Positions 51,737-60,472 of a stretch of 64,000 bases of DNA are shown in pieces. Source of the stretch: Acidovorax sp. GW101-3H11. Its GTDB lineage: Bacteria > Pseudomonadota > Gammaproteobacteria > Burkholderiales > Burkholderiaceae_C. The notes under the pieces were generated by a model. That model had not been told where the DNA came from, did not search any database, and was given only the letters and a program-made list of their open reading frames with translations. A program made the translations under genes and the position numbers. Location of the stretch: positions 151,278-215,277 of the forward strand of contig NZ_LUKZ01000012.1 of the NCBI RefSeq assembly GCF_001633105.1, in the 5' to 3' direction. How positions within the stretch are numbered: position 1 is the first letter of the stretch; every line of letters begins with the position of its first letter.

Positions 51737-52678
51737 TCAAAATGCGACTTGGGCCGACAGGTAGTACCCGGTCTGGCGGCGGTTGTTGGTGATGCCGGGC
51801 ACGATGCGGCCCAGGTCCACATAAGCCAGCGTGAGCGACAGGTTCTTGCTGGGCGCCCAGGCCACAAAGATGTCCTTCCAGTCGTCCTCGCGCAGCGCAG
51901 CGCCCAGGCCTGCGGCGGCGCCCAACGCCTGCAGGTTGTTGGGCTTGAAGCGGTATTCGGCGCCCACGGCCAGGTGCTTGTTGATGAGGTAGGCCACCGA
52001 GAACTCGGGCTGCAGGCTGCGGCTGTTCTTGCCAGGGGCTGCCGAGCCAAAGCCCAGCAGGCCGTTCTGGTTGGCGTTGGTGTAGCGCAGCGTGCCGTTG
52101 ACGAGCACGCTCTGCGCCAGCAGCAGCTTGGTCGCACTCACATACACATCGGTACCGCTGGTTTTGGTGCCCAGAAAATCCAGCACCGAGCCGATAGAAC
52201 CCGGGTGCACCCGCTTGTGCTCCAGCCCCACCGCAATCTGCGGCATCCAGCTGTCGCTGTTGAGCACGGCGTCGCCCGCCACCCTGAGCTTGACACCCAC
52301 CACATCCATCTTGATGTGCTGGCCCGGCGTCACGCCAAACGGTGCAATGCCGTTGAGCGCGATGGCGGGCGAGGCATCAAAGTCCTGCCGCGCCAGCGAC
52401 AGCTCCAGGCGGTCGTACAGGCCCAGTGCCACGCCATAGCCGGTCAGGCCGTAGTCCTGCGTGGCGGCGCGGGTGGCATGGGCGCTGACGCCCACCTCGC
52501 CTTCGGTGGCGTTGCTGCCGATCACGGCCCAGGGGGTCAGCCCGCCTCCGGCCGATCCGGCGATGGTGCTGACGCCGCCGGTGAGCAGCAGCTTGCCGGT
52601 ATCGGCCTGGGCCAGGCCACTGACCAGGGTCAGCGCGGCGGCAGCCAGGAGGGGAAATGGGGGCCTGTGGGTCATCAT
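51737..52678 (-). CDS. DUF3034 outer-membrane protein
   Basis: A 313-residue exported protein. A signal peptide (1-25, ending AQA) is followed by a beta-strand-rich sequence with alternating hydrophobic residues and a terminal aromatic (YYLSAQVAF), typical of an outer-membrane beta-barrel. GKLLLTGGVSTIAGSAGGGLTPWAVIGS at the start of the mature part is the DUF3034 signature. The function is unknown. It is the first gene of the DUF3034-globin-cupredoxin operon, 14 bp before the globin start, and has a candidate ECF promoter upstream. Confidence 0.85.
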   Translation of the reverse strand: MMTHRPPFPLLAAAALTLVSGLAQADTGKLLLTGGVSTIAGSAGGGLTPWAVIGSNATEGEVGVSAHATRAATQDYGLTGYGVALGLYDRLELSLARQDFDASPAIALNGIAPFGVTPGQHIKMDVVGVKLRVAGDAVLNSDSWMPQIAVGLEHKRVHPGSIGSVLDFLGTKTSGTDVYVSATKLLLAQSVLVNGTLRYTNANQNGLLGFGSAAPGKNSRSLQPEFSVAYLINKHLAVGAEYRFKPNNLQALGAAAGLGAALREDDWKDIFVAWAPSKNLSLTLAYVDLGRIVPGITNNRRQTGYYLSAQVAF

Positions 52679-52741
52679 GGTCTCCGGTGAATAAATGGGG
52701 GGGTGTAAGAAGTTGTTGCAACCTACATACGACCACCGATG

Positions 52742-52769
52742 CCAACCGGATTCACGAATCCCGAAAATT
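52742..52769 (-). promoter_or_regulatory. Candidate ECF promoter upstream of the DUF3034 operon
   Basis: The minus strand has AATTTT (52764-52769), 12 bases, then ATCCGGTTGG (52742-52751), 64 bases upstream of the DUF3034 ATG. It matches the element pair at 27075-27101. Confidence 0.38.
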
Positions 52770-52804
52770 TCTGGCGGGGTGGCGCTAACCCGCGAGCCCA
52801 GCGG

Positions 52805-53608
52805 TCACAACATCCGCTGAATCAGCTCGCCCTTGAACAGCACCGGCCCGGTGGGCCCCGTCTCGCTGGGCACGCCGCCCTTGGGCTCCAGGCTGATGGC
52901 CAGCGCAGGCACCTGGCGCACATCGGCCTCGCCCGCCACCAGCGTCAGCAGTTTGTCCTGCCCCAGCACACCCAGCGAACGCGGGCCCCCCGCAGGCGGC
53001 AGCGCCCACAGCTGCAGGGATTTGTCCGCCCCCTCCTGGAAACCGCCCACGCGCTGCAGCACCAGCTGGTTGTTTTTGGGGTCGAAGGTGACCAGCATCG
53101 ATGCGGCCGCCTTGTCGTCGGCCAGCACGGCCACGTACTGGATCTGGGGCGTGGCCTGCAGTTGCTGCTGCAGGGCCGCAATCTGCGCGCCCGTGGTGGC
53201 GCGCAGGCCGCCGTTGACCTGCACCCCCACCACCACCGCCGCCAGGGTGGCGATGGCACCGGCAGCGGCGGCACCGCGCCACACCAGCAGGTTGCGCCAC
53301 CAGCCGCCGGGGGCCGGGGCGGATGCGTGTGCGGGGGCGGCCTGCCGGGCGGCCAGCATGGCCTGCTCCAGCTGGCCTGCCCGCACCAGGTTGTCAATGC
53401 GCGTCCACACGGCGGGCGACGGCGCCACCTGCGGCTGCAGCTCGGTCAGGCCCGACCAGCGGGTCTGCCACACCAGGGCGGCGGCGCGCACGGTAGCGTG
53501 CTCACGGGCCAGGGTTTCAAAGCGGCGGCGGGCGCCACCGCGCAGCGTGCCCAGTGCGTAGCTGGCGGCCAGGCGGTCCAGCAGATCAGGGTGTTGGGTG
53601 ATGTTCAT
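52805..53608 (-). CDS. RskA-like anti-sigma factor (pair 2)
   Basis: A 267-residue anti-sigma factor from ATG 53608, 10 bp after the sigma stop. The N-terminal HPDLLDRLAASYALGTLRGGARRRFETLAREH is clearly paralogous to pair 1. A transmembrane helix lies at about 117-136 (GAAAAGAIATLAAVVVGVQV). The periplasmic domain has QYVAVLADDKAAASMLVTFDPKNNQLVLQRVGGFQEG and LQLWALPPAGGPRSLGVLG, the RskA pattern. It probably restrains the adjacent sigma factor. Confidence 0.9.
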   Translation of the reverse strand: MNITQHPDLLDRLAASYALGTLRGGARRRFETLAREHATVRAAALVWQTRWSGLTELQPQVAPSPAVWTRIDNLVRAGQLEQAMLAARQAAPAHASAPAPGGWWRNLLVWRGAAAAGAIATLAAVVVGVQVNGGLRATTGAQIAALQQQLQATPQIQYVAVLADDKAAASMLVTFDPKNNQLVLQRVGGFQEGADKSLQLWALPPAGGPRSLGVLGQDKLLTLVAGEADVRQVPALAISLEPKGGVPSETGPTGPVLFKGELIQRML

Positions 53609-53618
53609 GGCGACGACC

Positions 53619-54194
53619 TCAGGCATAGCGCGCCATGCAGGCACGCAGTTGCTCCAGCCCCCGGCGAATCCAGGTCTTGACGGTGCCCAGCGGCAGCTTG
53701 AGCTGCTCGGCCAGCTCGCCGTGGCTCTGGTCGCGCAGGTAGGCCAGGCTCACCACCTCGCGCTGTTTGCTCTCCAGCTTGCCCAGGCAGTGGTGCAAGG
53801 CAAAGGCCTGCTCGCTGGCGTCGGCGGCGTCCATGGGGTTGGGCGAGTCGCCTTCCAGCGTCTGCGCCATGTCATCGTCCAGCTCGTTCATGAGATCGGC
53901 CCGGTCGGAAGTGCGCTTGCGCAGGGCATCCAGCGCCCGGCTGCGCACGATGAGCCCCATCCAGGCCATGGGCGGGCTCAGCGACGCGCGGTAGCTGCCC
54001 GCGCTGCGCCAGATGGTCAAGAACGCCTCCTGCAGCACGTCCTCGGCCGCATCGCGGTTGCGCACGACGCGCAAGGCCAGGCCAAAAAGCTGCGACGCCG
54101 TGCGGTCGTACAGGCTTTTCAGCGCGGAATCGTCCTGCGCGGCAATGCGGTCAAGGAGGTCCATCAGTTCAGTGTCTGGGTGGCGGGTGCTCAT
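53619..54194 (-). CDS. ECF sigma factor (pair 2)
   Basis: A 191-residue sigma factor from ATG 54194; the open frame to 54272 is not needed. Region 2 has AAEDVLQEAFLTIWRSAGSYRASLSPPMAWMGLIVRSRALDALRKR; region 4 has VVSLAYLRDQSHGELAEQLKLPLGTVKTWIRRGLEQLRACM. It is the paralogue of the factor at 27937-28572. It lies upstream of its anti-sigma gene and the DUF3034-globin-cupredoxin operon, all on one strand. Confidence 0.92.
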   Translation of the reverse strand: MSTRHPDTELMDLLDRIAAQDDSALKSLYDRTASQLFGLALRVVRNRDAAEDVLQEAFLTIWRSAGSYRASLSPPMAWMGLIVRSRALDALRKRTSDRADLMNELDDDMAQTLEGDSPNPMDAADASEQAFALHHCLGKLESKQREVVSLAYLRDQSHGELAEQLKLPLGTVKTWIRRGLEQLRACMARYA

Positions 54195-54292
54195 GCGCCC
54201 ATTGTGTGGGATCGGTCTGGATTCGCGGATTGGGGACATCGTCTGTGGGTGAATACGCCACAACCGGCCCACCGGATTCAGTGGCGGCCCCA

Positions 54293-54321
54293 GAAAAAGA
54301 AAAAGGCCGCAAAGCGGCCTT
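54293..54321 (-). terminator. Rho-independent terminator of lldD
   Basis: The perfect stem AAGGCCGC/GCGGCCTT has a 3-base loop. On the minus strand it is followed by TTTTTCTTTTTCT. It starts 22 bp after the lldD stop. Confidence 0.88.
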
Positions 54322-54343
54322 CGGGGAACAGGTTCTGCCTAAC

Positions 54344-55516
54344 TTACACCGGGTAGGTACCCGGCAGCAGGATGGAGCGGTCCACCGTGTTGATGTTGGT
54401 GTGCCCACAAAACGCCATGGTGATGTCCAGCTCTTTCTGGATGATCTGCAGCGCGCGGGTCACGCCTGCCTCGCCATACGCCCCCAAGCCGTACAGGAAG
54501 CTGCGCCCGATCAGCGTGCCCTGCGCGCCCAGCGCACGGGCCTTGAGCACGTCCTGCCCGCTGCGAATGCCGCCGTCCATCCACACCTCGATGCCACCGC
54601 CCATCTGGGCCACCGCGTCGGCAATGCCGGGCAGCGCGGCGATGGAAGATGGCGCGCCATCCAGCTGGCGGCCGCCGTGGTTGCTGACGATGAGCGCATC
54701 GGCCCCGCTGTTGACGGCCAGGCGCGCGTCTTCGGCGTCCATGATGCCTTTGAGGATCAGCTTGCCGCCCCAGCGCTTCTTGATCCACTCCACATCGCCC
54801 CAGTTGAGCTGTGGGTCAAACTGCTCGGCCGTCCACGACGACAGCGACGACAAATCACCCACGCCCTTGGCATGGCCCACGATGTTGCCGAAGCTGCGGC
54901 GCTTCGTGCCCAGCATGCCCAGGCACCAGCGCGGCTTGGTGGCCAGGTTGATGAGGTTGGCGATGGTGGGCTTGGGCGGGGCCGAGAGGCCGTTCTTGAT
55001 GTCCTTGTGGCGCTGGCCCAGGATCTGCAAATCCAGCGTGAGCTGCAGCGCCGAGCAGTTGGCGGCCTTGGCGCGGTCGATCAGGCGCTCGATGAAATCG
55101 CGGTCGCGCATCACATACACCTGGAACCAGAAGGGGTGGCGGCCCGTGTGCTCGGCAATGTCCTCGATGGAGCAGATGCTCATGGTCGAGAGCGTGAACG
55201 GGATGCCGAACGCCTTGGCCGCCTTGGCGCCCAGGATCTCGCCGTCGGCATGCTGCATGCCGGTGAGGCCGGTGGGCGCAATGGCCACGGGCATGGCCAC
55301 GTCCTGGCCGACCATGGTGGTGCGGGTGCTGCGGCCTTCCATGTTCACCGCCACGCGCTGGCGCAGCTTGATGCGCTGGAAGTCGCTTTCGTTGGCGCGG
55401 TAGGTGCCCTCGGTGTACGAGCCTGAATCGGCGTAGTCATAGAACATGCGCGGCACGCGGCGCTGGGCGATGGCACGCAGGTCTTCGATGCAGGTGATTT
55501 TGGACAGGTCAGGCAC
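54344..55516 (-). CDS. lldD: FMN-dependent alpha-hydroxy-acid dehydrogenase (LldD-like)
   Basis: A 390-residue flavoprotein from GTG 55516 (VPDLSKITCIEDLRAIA), which has GGAGAG at proper spacing; the longer open frame to 55702 begins inside a dispersed repeat and is rejected. Family features are FYDYADSGSYTEGTYRAN, APTGLTGMQH, FTLSTMSICSIEDIAEH, the catalytic His/Arg in SNHGGRQLDGAPSS, and WMDGGIRSGQDVLKARALGA. It oxidises L-lactate or a related 2-hydroxy acid to the 2-oxo acid at the membrane. It stands alone between two terminators or repeat elements. Confidence 0.92.
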   Translation of the reverse strand: MPDLSKITCIEDLRAIAQRRVPRMFYDYADSGSYTEGTYRANESDFQRIKLRQRVAVNMEGRSTRTTMVGQDVAMPVAIAPTGLTGMQHADGEILGAKAAKAFGIPFTLSTMSICSIEDIAEHTGRHPFWFQVYVMRDRDFIERLIDRAKAANCSALQLTLDLQILGQRHKDIKNGLSAPPKPTIANLINLATKPRWCLGMLGTKRRSFGNIVGHAKGVGDLSSLSSWTAEQFDPQLNWGDVEWIKKRWGGKLILKGIMDAEDARLAVNSGADALIVSNHGGRQLDGAPSSIAALPGIADAVAQMGGGIEVWMDGGIRSGQDVLKARALGAQGTLIGRSFLYGLGAYGEAGVTRALQIIQKELDITMAFCGHTNINTVDRSILLPGTYPV

Positions 55517-55656
55517 GCAGGCTCTCCAGGATGGGGAATGCGCCAGATGGTAGGGGCAGGCGCCAGGGGCAGCCATCAAAATTATTTCGGGGGGCTGCAA
55601 CAAATTTTCAGCGCAGCCTCTGTGCGCGGCGCGGGGGGCGCGGCTGCATTTGAAGC

Positions 55657-55715
55657 AAAAAGTGCCTTCCCCGCACGATGGTATTAGGCTGATAGCTACC
55701 AATTGAGTAGCAAAT
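55657..55715. repeat. Dispersed palindromic repeat, copy 8, between lldD and the GGDEF gene
   Basis: Contains AAAAAGTGCCTTC, GCTGATAGCTACC and GAGTAGCAAAT. The GATAGCTA...TAGC core and the AAAAAG-GCC-type end match other copies. It fills part of the 219-bp gap, which otherwise shows no gene. Confidence 0.68.
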
Positions 55716-55735
55716 CACCCACGCTCAGCCGACAC

Positions 55736-58018
55736 TCACCCTTCGATGCTCGCCACCGCATCGGGCAGCACCACCTCGGGCTCCGCATCCGGGCCCCGGT
55801 AGAGCATGAAGCGCATGCGGCCACCGCGCTTGGCGGCGTACATGGCGCTGTCGGCGTGGCGCGAGAGCGCGTCGAAGGTGTCGCCATGCTGCGGGAACAG
55901 CGCAATGCCGCCGCTGAGCCCCACGCGCATGGGCTCGCCCGCCAGCTCGAAGGGCGCGTCGCACGAGGCGAGGATCTTGCGCGCCACGGCCCGCGCAGGC
56001 TCGGCGCCCTCCAGGCCCGGCAACAGCACCACAAACTCGTCGCCGCCCTGGCGGCACACGGTGTCGGACGCACGCACGGCGGCCTTCAGGCGCTGGGCAA
56101 ACTGCACCAGCAGCACATCGCCCACATCGTGGCCCAGGCGGTCGTTGACCTCCTTGAAGCCATCCAGGTCCAGGTACATGACGGCCAGCGACTTGCCGTC
56201 GCGCCGTGCCTGGGCAATGGCCAGCTGGGCGCGGTCGTGCAGCAGCACGCGGTTGGGCAGGTCGGTGAGTGCGTCGTACTGCGCCAGGTGCGCCATGCGC
56301 TCGGCCATGGCCACGGCTTCGGTCACATCGCGCAGCACGGCCACCGCGCCCTTCACGGCGCCATGGCGGTCGGTGATGGGGCTGGCGGTCTCCTCCACCT
56401 GAAAGCGCTGGCCGCTGCCCCGGTGCACCACCACGCCCCGCACGGCCTCCATCATGGCCGCTTGCTGGATGGCTGTGCGCAACGGGCTGGGCAGCAGGGC
56501 GTCGTTGTCGGGGCTGCGCAGGCACACGACCTCGTCCACGTTGTGGCCTGCGGCGTCAAAGGCCTGCCAGCCGGTCAGGCGCTCGGCTGCCGGGTTGAGG
56601 TAGGTCACCGAGCCCTTTGCGTCCGAGCAGACCACGGCATCGCCAATCGACTGCAGCGTGAGGCGCACGCGTTCTTTCTCGTCAAACAGCTCGTCCTCCA
56701 TGCGCTTGCGCTCGGAGATGTCGGTGGCCTGCACAAAAATGCCGCGCACGGCGCCCGCTTCGGTGTCGGGCACGTACGAGACGATGATGTGGCGCGACAC
56801 GCCATGCACGTCGAGCAGGGTGTTCTCGAACAGCTGTGGCTCGCCCTGCAGCGCGCGCTCCAGAAACGGTTTGTTCACCGCAAAACGCTCGGGGCCCACC
56901 AGCTCGCTGAAGTGCATGCCCCGCAGCCGCTCAGGCTGGATGCCGAACCACTCGAAATGCGCCTTGTTGGCAAAGCGGTTGAGCAGGTGCGCGTCCCAGT
57001 AGCCGATCATGGACGGCAAGTTGTTGAGGATGGTGCGCACATCGTGCTCGGCCTCGCTGAGCCGGGCGGCCACCTGCTGGCGCAGGGTCAGCTCGCGCAC
57101 GAACAGCAGCGCCAGCCCCAGGCAGGCGGCCATCAGCAGCAACGCAAAACCGCCCAGCCACAAGGAGCTGCGGTACCACTTGCTCAGGATGGTGTCGGTG
57201 GCCTGGGCCACGTTGATGATCAGCGGGAACTCGCCCACCTGCCGGAAGGAATACAGGCGCTCGACACCATCGAGCGCCGCCGTGCCCACAAAGGAGCCGT
57301 TGCCCTCCTTCTGAAAGCGCAGCATGTTGGGCGACCCGGCAATCGTCTTGCCCACGTCCATGTCGCCATAAGGGAAGCGCGAGATCACCACTCCGTCACT
57401 GCGGAACAGGTTCACGCCGCTGCTGGGGCCCATGTCCAGCGCGCCGAAGAGTTCGTTGAAGTAGCTCAGGCGCACGGCCCCCACCACCACGCCCGCAAAG
57501 CTGCCGTCGGCATGGAAGTACGCGCGCGACAGGGGCAGGATGTTGAGCCCCGTGATGCGCGACGGCACGGGTTTGCCGATGTACAGGCCCTGGTGCCCGT
57601 CCTTCTGGAAGGCCAGGAAGTAGTCCCGGTCCGCAAAGTTGACTTTGCGCGGTGTGAGCGAGCCTGAATCCAGGATGACGTTGCCCTGGGCATCGAGCAC
57701 CAGCACGTCCCCCGTGCCCCGGGCGCGCAGAGAGTTGTCGAACACCGCGCGCGCGCGCAGCTCGGGGGCCAGGTCCCACACCTCGGGGCGGCTTACCTCG
57801 CGGGCCACGCCCTCCAGGGATTTGTCAAACGACTCCAGCACCCAGCCCAGGCCCTGCTCCAGGGTCTGCACCAGGTTGGCATTGGTCTGCGCGGCGTAGT
57901 TCCACTCGTCCTGGCGAATGGTCCAGATCGAGCGTGCGAACAGCACACCGATCCCCAGGGAGACCAACACAGCAAGCCAGATCAGGCGATGCGAAAAGAA
58001 CTGGCGCAAAAGGGGCAT
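55736..58018 (-). CDS. Membrane diguanylate cyclase, dCACHE-PAS-PAS-GGDEF
   Basis: A 760-residue sensor. Two transmembrane helices (about 12-30 and 285-310) enclose a periplasmic double-CACHE domain (DRDYFLAFQKDGHQGLYIGKP). Two PAS domains follow (about 330-450 with GYWDAHLLNRFANKAHFEWFG, and 455-580 with GDAVVCSDAKGSVTYLNPAAERLTGW). The GGDEF domain begins DALTDLPNRVLLHDR, has YLDLDGFKEVND and the intact active site RQGGDEF, with an RASD inhibitory site five residues upstream. No EAL domain follows. It should make cyclic di-GMP in response to a periplasmic ligand and be product-inhibited. Confidence 0.94.
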   Translation of the reverse strand: MPLLRQFFSHRLIWLAVLVSLGIGVLFARSIWTIRQDEWNYAAQTNANLVQTLEQGLGWVLESFDKSLEGVAREVSRPEVWDLAPELRARAVFDNSLRARGTGDVLVLDAQGNVILDSGSLTPRKVNFADRDYFLAFQKDGHQGLYIGKPVPSRITGLNILPLSRAYFHADGSFAGVVVGAVRLSYFNELFGALDMGPSSGVNLFRSDGVVISRFPYGDMDVGKTIAGSPNMLRFQKEGNGSFVGTAALDGVERLYSFRQVGEFPLIINVAQATDTILSKWYRSSLWLGGFALLLMAACLGLALLFVRELTLRQQVAARLSEAEHDVRTILNNLPSMIGYWDAHLLNRFANKAHFEWFGIQPERLRGMHFSELVGPERFAVNKPFLERALQGEPQLFENTLLDVHGVSRHIIVSYVPDTEAGAVRGIFVQATDISERKRMEDELFDEKERVRLTLQSIGDAVVCSDAKGSVTYLNPAAERLTGWQAFDAAGHNVDEVVCLRSPDNDALLPSPLRTAIQQAAMMEAVRGVVVHRGSGQRFQVEETASPITDRHGAVKGAVAVLRDVTEAVAMAERMAHLAQYDALTDLPNRVLLHDRAQLAIAQARRDGKSLAVMYLDLDGFKEVNDRLGHDVGDVLLVQFAQRLKAAVRASDTVCRQGGDEFVVLLPGLEGAEPARAVARKILASCDAPFELAGEPMRVGLSGGIALFPQHGDTFDALSRHADSAMYAAKRGGRMRFMLYRGPDAEPEVVLPDAVASIEG

Positions 58019-58102
58019 AGAAATAATTTGTAACCATTTTAGGCGACCCGTGGAGGGACGCTGAATGGGGAATTCACACCGTATTCCTCGGATTAGAGCG
58101 CG

Positions 58103-60472
58103 TCAATGCGCGGCAGCCCTGATCGGGGGCGCCACCGAACCCGCCGCCACGCCCCCCCCGCGCACCTCGATGCGGATCTCGTCCAGCACCTGCCCCTGGG
58201 CGTTGGTGATCTGCACCACATGCCGCCCCGGCCAGGGCAGCCAGGCCACACGCGGGCCCCGGCCCAGCGGCTTGCCGTCCATGCGCCAGAGCAGCCCGTC
58301 GCCCGTGGCCGTGAACTGCAGGCGCTGGCGCGCGGGCGGGATGTCCGGGTCCAGCGCAATGATGGTGCCGGGTGCGGGCGCGGTGATGCGGGCGGGGCCG
58401 GAAGGCGCGTCTACCACCTGAGTAGGCGATTTTTTGAAGCTTTTTTGGCCTTCTGCGCGCAATGGATATGCCTTTTCAGCTATTGAATCAATAGCAAACA
58501 AGGCCTGCTGCGTGCCTTGCAGAAACCATTCGCTGCGCGCGGCCTCCAGCGGGGGGCGGGGGTCGGGCGCCGCACCCGGCTGGCCACCGGCCACGGGCCC
58601 GGGGCCAAACCGCACCCCGGCCTGCAGCAGGCCCGCCGGGGCCTTGGGCGCGCGGCTGGGCTCGCGGGCGTGCAAAAAGCCCATCACTGCCGCCCAGATG
58701 GGCGCCGCGCCGCTGGTGCCGCTCACGTCGTGCATGGCCGCGCCGCTGGCGTTGCCCACCCACACGCCCACGGTGTAGCGCTCCGACCAGCCCACGGCCC
58801 AGTTGTCGCGCATGTCCTTGCTGGTGCCGGTTTTCACGGCCGTCCAAAAGCGGGTGGCCAGCACGCTGTCGGTGCCGAAGGTGCGCGCGCGTGCATTGCC
58901 GTCCGAGAGGATGTCGCCCACGATGAAGGCCGCGCGCGGGTCCAGGGCCGCCGTGAAAGCGGGCGCCCGGCCCTGGACCGGCGCTGCCAGCGCCACCGGG
59001 CTGAGCCGCCCGCCGTTGGCCAGCGTGCGGAACGCGTTGGTCAGGTGCAGCAGCGGCACCTCGGGGCTGCCCAGCGCGAGGCTGTAGCCAAAGTAGTCGC
59101 CGCTTTCGCGCAGCGGCAGGCCCACGGCGCCCAGCTGGCGGTGGAACGCATCGGGTGTGACCATGACCAGTGTGCGCACCGCTGGCACGTTGAGCGACGC
59201 GGCCAGCGCGGTGCGCACCGACACCCAGCCCTTGAACTGCCGGTCGTAGTTCTGCGGGATGTAGAGCCCGCCCGCCGTGGCGATGTGCGCGGGCGAGTCA
59301 TCCACCAGCGACGCGGCCGTGAGGCGCCGCTGTTCAATAGCCTGCCCATACAGAAAAGGCTTGAGCGTGGAGCCCGGCTGGCGCAGCGCCAGCACGCCGT
59401 CCACCTCGCTCGCCTGGCTGAGCTGGCCCGACGAGCCCACCCAGGCCAGCACCGCACCCGTGGCGTTGTCGAGCACCAGCACCGCGCCGTCTTCCACATT
59501 GCGGCCGCGCAGCTCGCGCAGGTGCTGCTGCAGGGTCTGCACGGCAAACCGCTGCAGGGGTGCGCGCAGCGTGCTCTGCACACGCTCGGGCACCGCAGCG
59601 TCCTTGCCAAAACGCTGGCGCAGCAGGTGGCGCGCAAAGTGCGGGGCCACGCCCTCGCTCGCGTCAAACGCGCGGCGCTGCAGCGCGGCGGTGGTGAACA
59701 GGTCGAGCGCGTCGCAGTCGATGCGGGCACCACCATCACCACCACCTCGCTGCATGTCGCGCAGCACCCCGCAGGCGCGCTGCGCCACCAGCGCGGGCCG
59801 CGCATTGGGCGCGCGCACCAGGGCGGCGGCCACGGCGGCCTCGCGGTCGTCCAGCCCATGCGCGGCCTTGCCAAACAGCGTGCGGCTCAGCGCATCAATG
59901 CCCACCAGTTCGCTGCGAAACGGCACGAGGTTGAGGTAGGCCTCCAGGATCTGGTCCTTGCGCCAGCGCCGGTCCAGCACCTGGGCGGCCACCGTCTGCC
60001 CCAGCTTTTGCACCACGGTGCGCCCGCCGGGGCCCTGGCGCCAATCGCCATCGAGCAAACCCGCCAGCTGCATGGTGATGGTGCTGGCGCCGCGTGTGCG
60101 CTGGTTCCACAGGTTGCCCCAGGCGGCGGCCGATGCGGCGCGCCAGTCCACACCGCTGTGTTCAAAAAAGCGCTTGTCCTCGCTCAGCACCAGCGCCTGG
60201 CGCAGCGCGGGCGAGATGTCGGCCAGCGGCACCCACTGGCCGCGCCGCACCGTGGGGTCGGTGCGCAGGCGCTGCAGCACCTCGCCTTCGCGCGAGAGCA
60301 GCACGGTGTCGGAAGGCTTGAAATCAGCACGCACCTCATCAAAAGTGGGGATTGCGCGCGCTGGACTTGCCGTGATAGCTACAAAAAATATAGCAACCAA
60401 CAGTTGCACACCCAGGGCATGCCGCAGCCGCGAGCACATGCAGCGCACAGCACGCACCGACTCAGCGGCCAT
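58103..60472 (-). CDS. pbpC: Penicillin-binding protein 1C (PbpC)
   Basis: A bifunctional class A penicillin-binding protein of 789 residues (ATG 60472; ATG 60439 is an alternative). The N-terminal hydrophobic core VAIFFVAITASPARA is encoded by a dispersed repeat and looks cleavable, unusual for a family that is normally membrane-anchored. The GT51 domain has EDKRFFEHSGVDWRAA; the transpeptidase has the S-x-x-K in PGSTLKPFLYG and KTGTSKDMRDNWAVG. The C-terminal BiPBP_C domain (about 700-780) follows a linker (FAIDSIAEKAYPLRAEGQKS) that is itself a repeat insertion. It is the last gene of the alpha-2-macroglobulin operon. Confidence 0.94.
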   Translation of the reverse strand: MAAESVRAVRCMCSRLRHALGVQLLVAIFFVAITASPARAIPTFDEVRADFKPSDTVLLSREGEVLQRLRTDPTVRRGQWVPLADISPALRQALVLSEDKRFFEHSGVDWRAASAAAWGNLWNQRTRGASTITMQLAGLLDGDWRQGPGGRTVVQKLGQTVAAQVLDRRWRKDQILEAYLNLVPFRSELVGIDALSRTLFGKAAHGLDDREAAVAAALVRAPNARPALVAQRACGVLRDMQRGGGDGGARIDCDALDLFTTAALQRRAFDASEGVAPHFARHLLRQRFGKDAAVPERVQSTLRAPLQRFAVQTLQQHLRELRGRNVEDGAVLVLDNATGAVLAWVGSSGQLSQASEVDGVLALRQPGSTLKPFLYGQAIEQRRLTAASLVDDSPAHIATAGGLYIPQNYDRQFKGWVSVRTALAASLNVPAVRTLVMVTPDAFHRQLGAVGLPLRESGDYFGYSLALGSPEVPLLHLTNAFRTLANGGRLSPVALAAPVQGRAPAFTAALDPRAAFIVGDILSDGNARARTFGTDSVLATRFWTAVKTGTSKDMRDNWAVGWSERYTVGVWVGNASGAAMHDVSGTSGAAPIWAAVMGFLHAREPSRAPKAPAGLLQAGVRFGPGPVAGGQPGAAPDPRPPLEAARSEWFLQGTQQALFAIDSIAEKAYPLRAEGQKSFKKSPTQVVDAPSGPARITAPAPGTIIALDPDIPPARQRLQFTATGDGLLWRMDGKPLGRGPRVAWLPWPGRHVVQITNAQGQVLDEIRIEVRGGGVAAGSVAPPIRAAAH
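58431..58499 (-). repeat. Dispersed palindromic repeat, copy 9, in frame inside pbpC
   Basis: The minus strand has TTTGCTATTGATTCAATAGC and ends with GGCCAAAAAAGCTTC. It is read through as FAIDSIAEKAYPLRAEGQKSF, between the transpeptidase and the C-terminal domain. It keeps the frame and adds no stop. Confidence 0.78.
60350..60397 (-). repeat. Dispersed palindromic repeat, copy 10, encoding the PbpC signal segment
   Basis: The minus strand has TTGCTATATTTTTTGTAGCT then ATCACGG, encoding VAIFFVAIT. It has only two mismatches over 24 bases with the copy at 14872-14895. Confidence 0.82.

Noticed and set aside
55517-55702. N-terminal extension of the LldD-like protein
   Set aside because: The extra 62 residues start inside a dispersed repeat and are not family-like; GTG 55516 has a good ribosome site and the conserved N-terminus.
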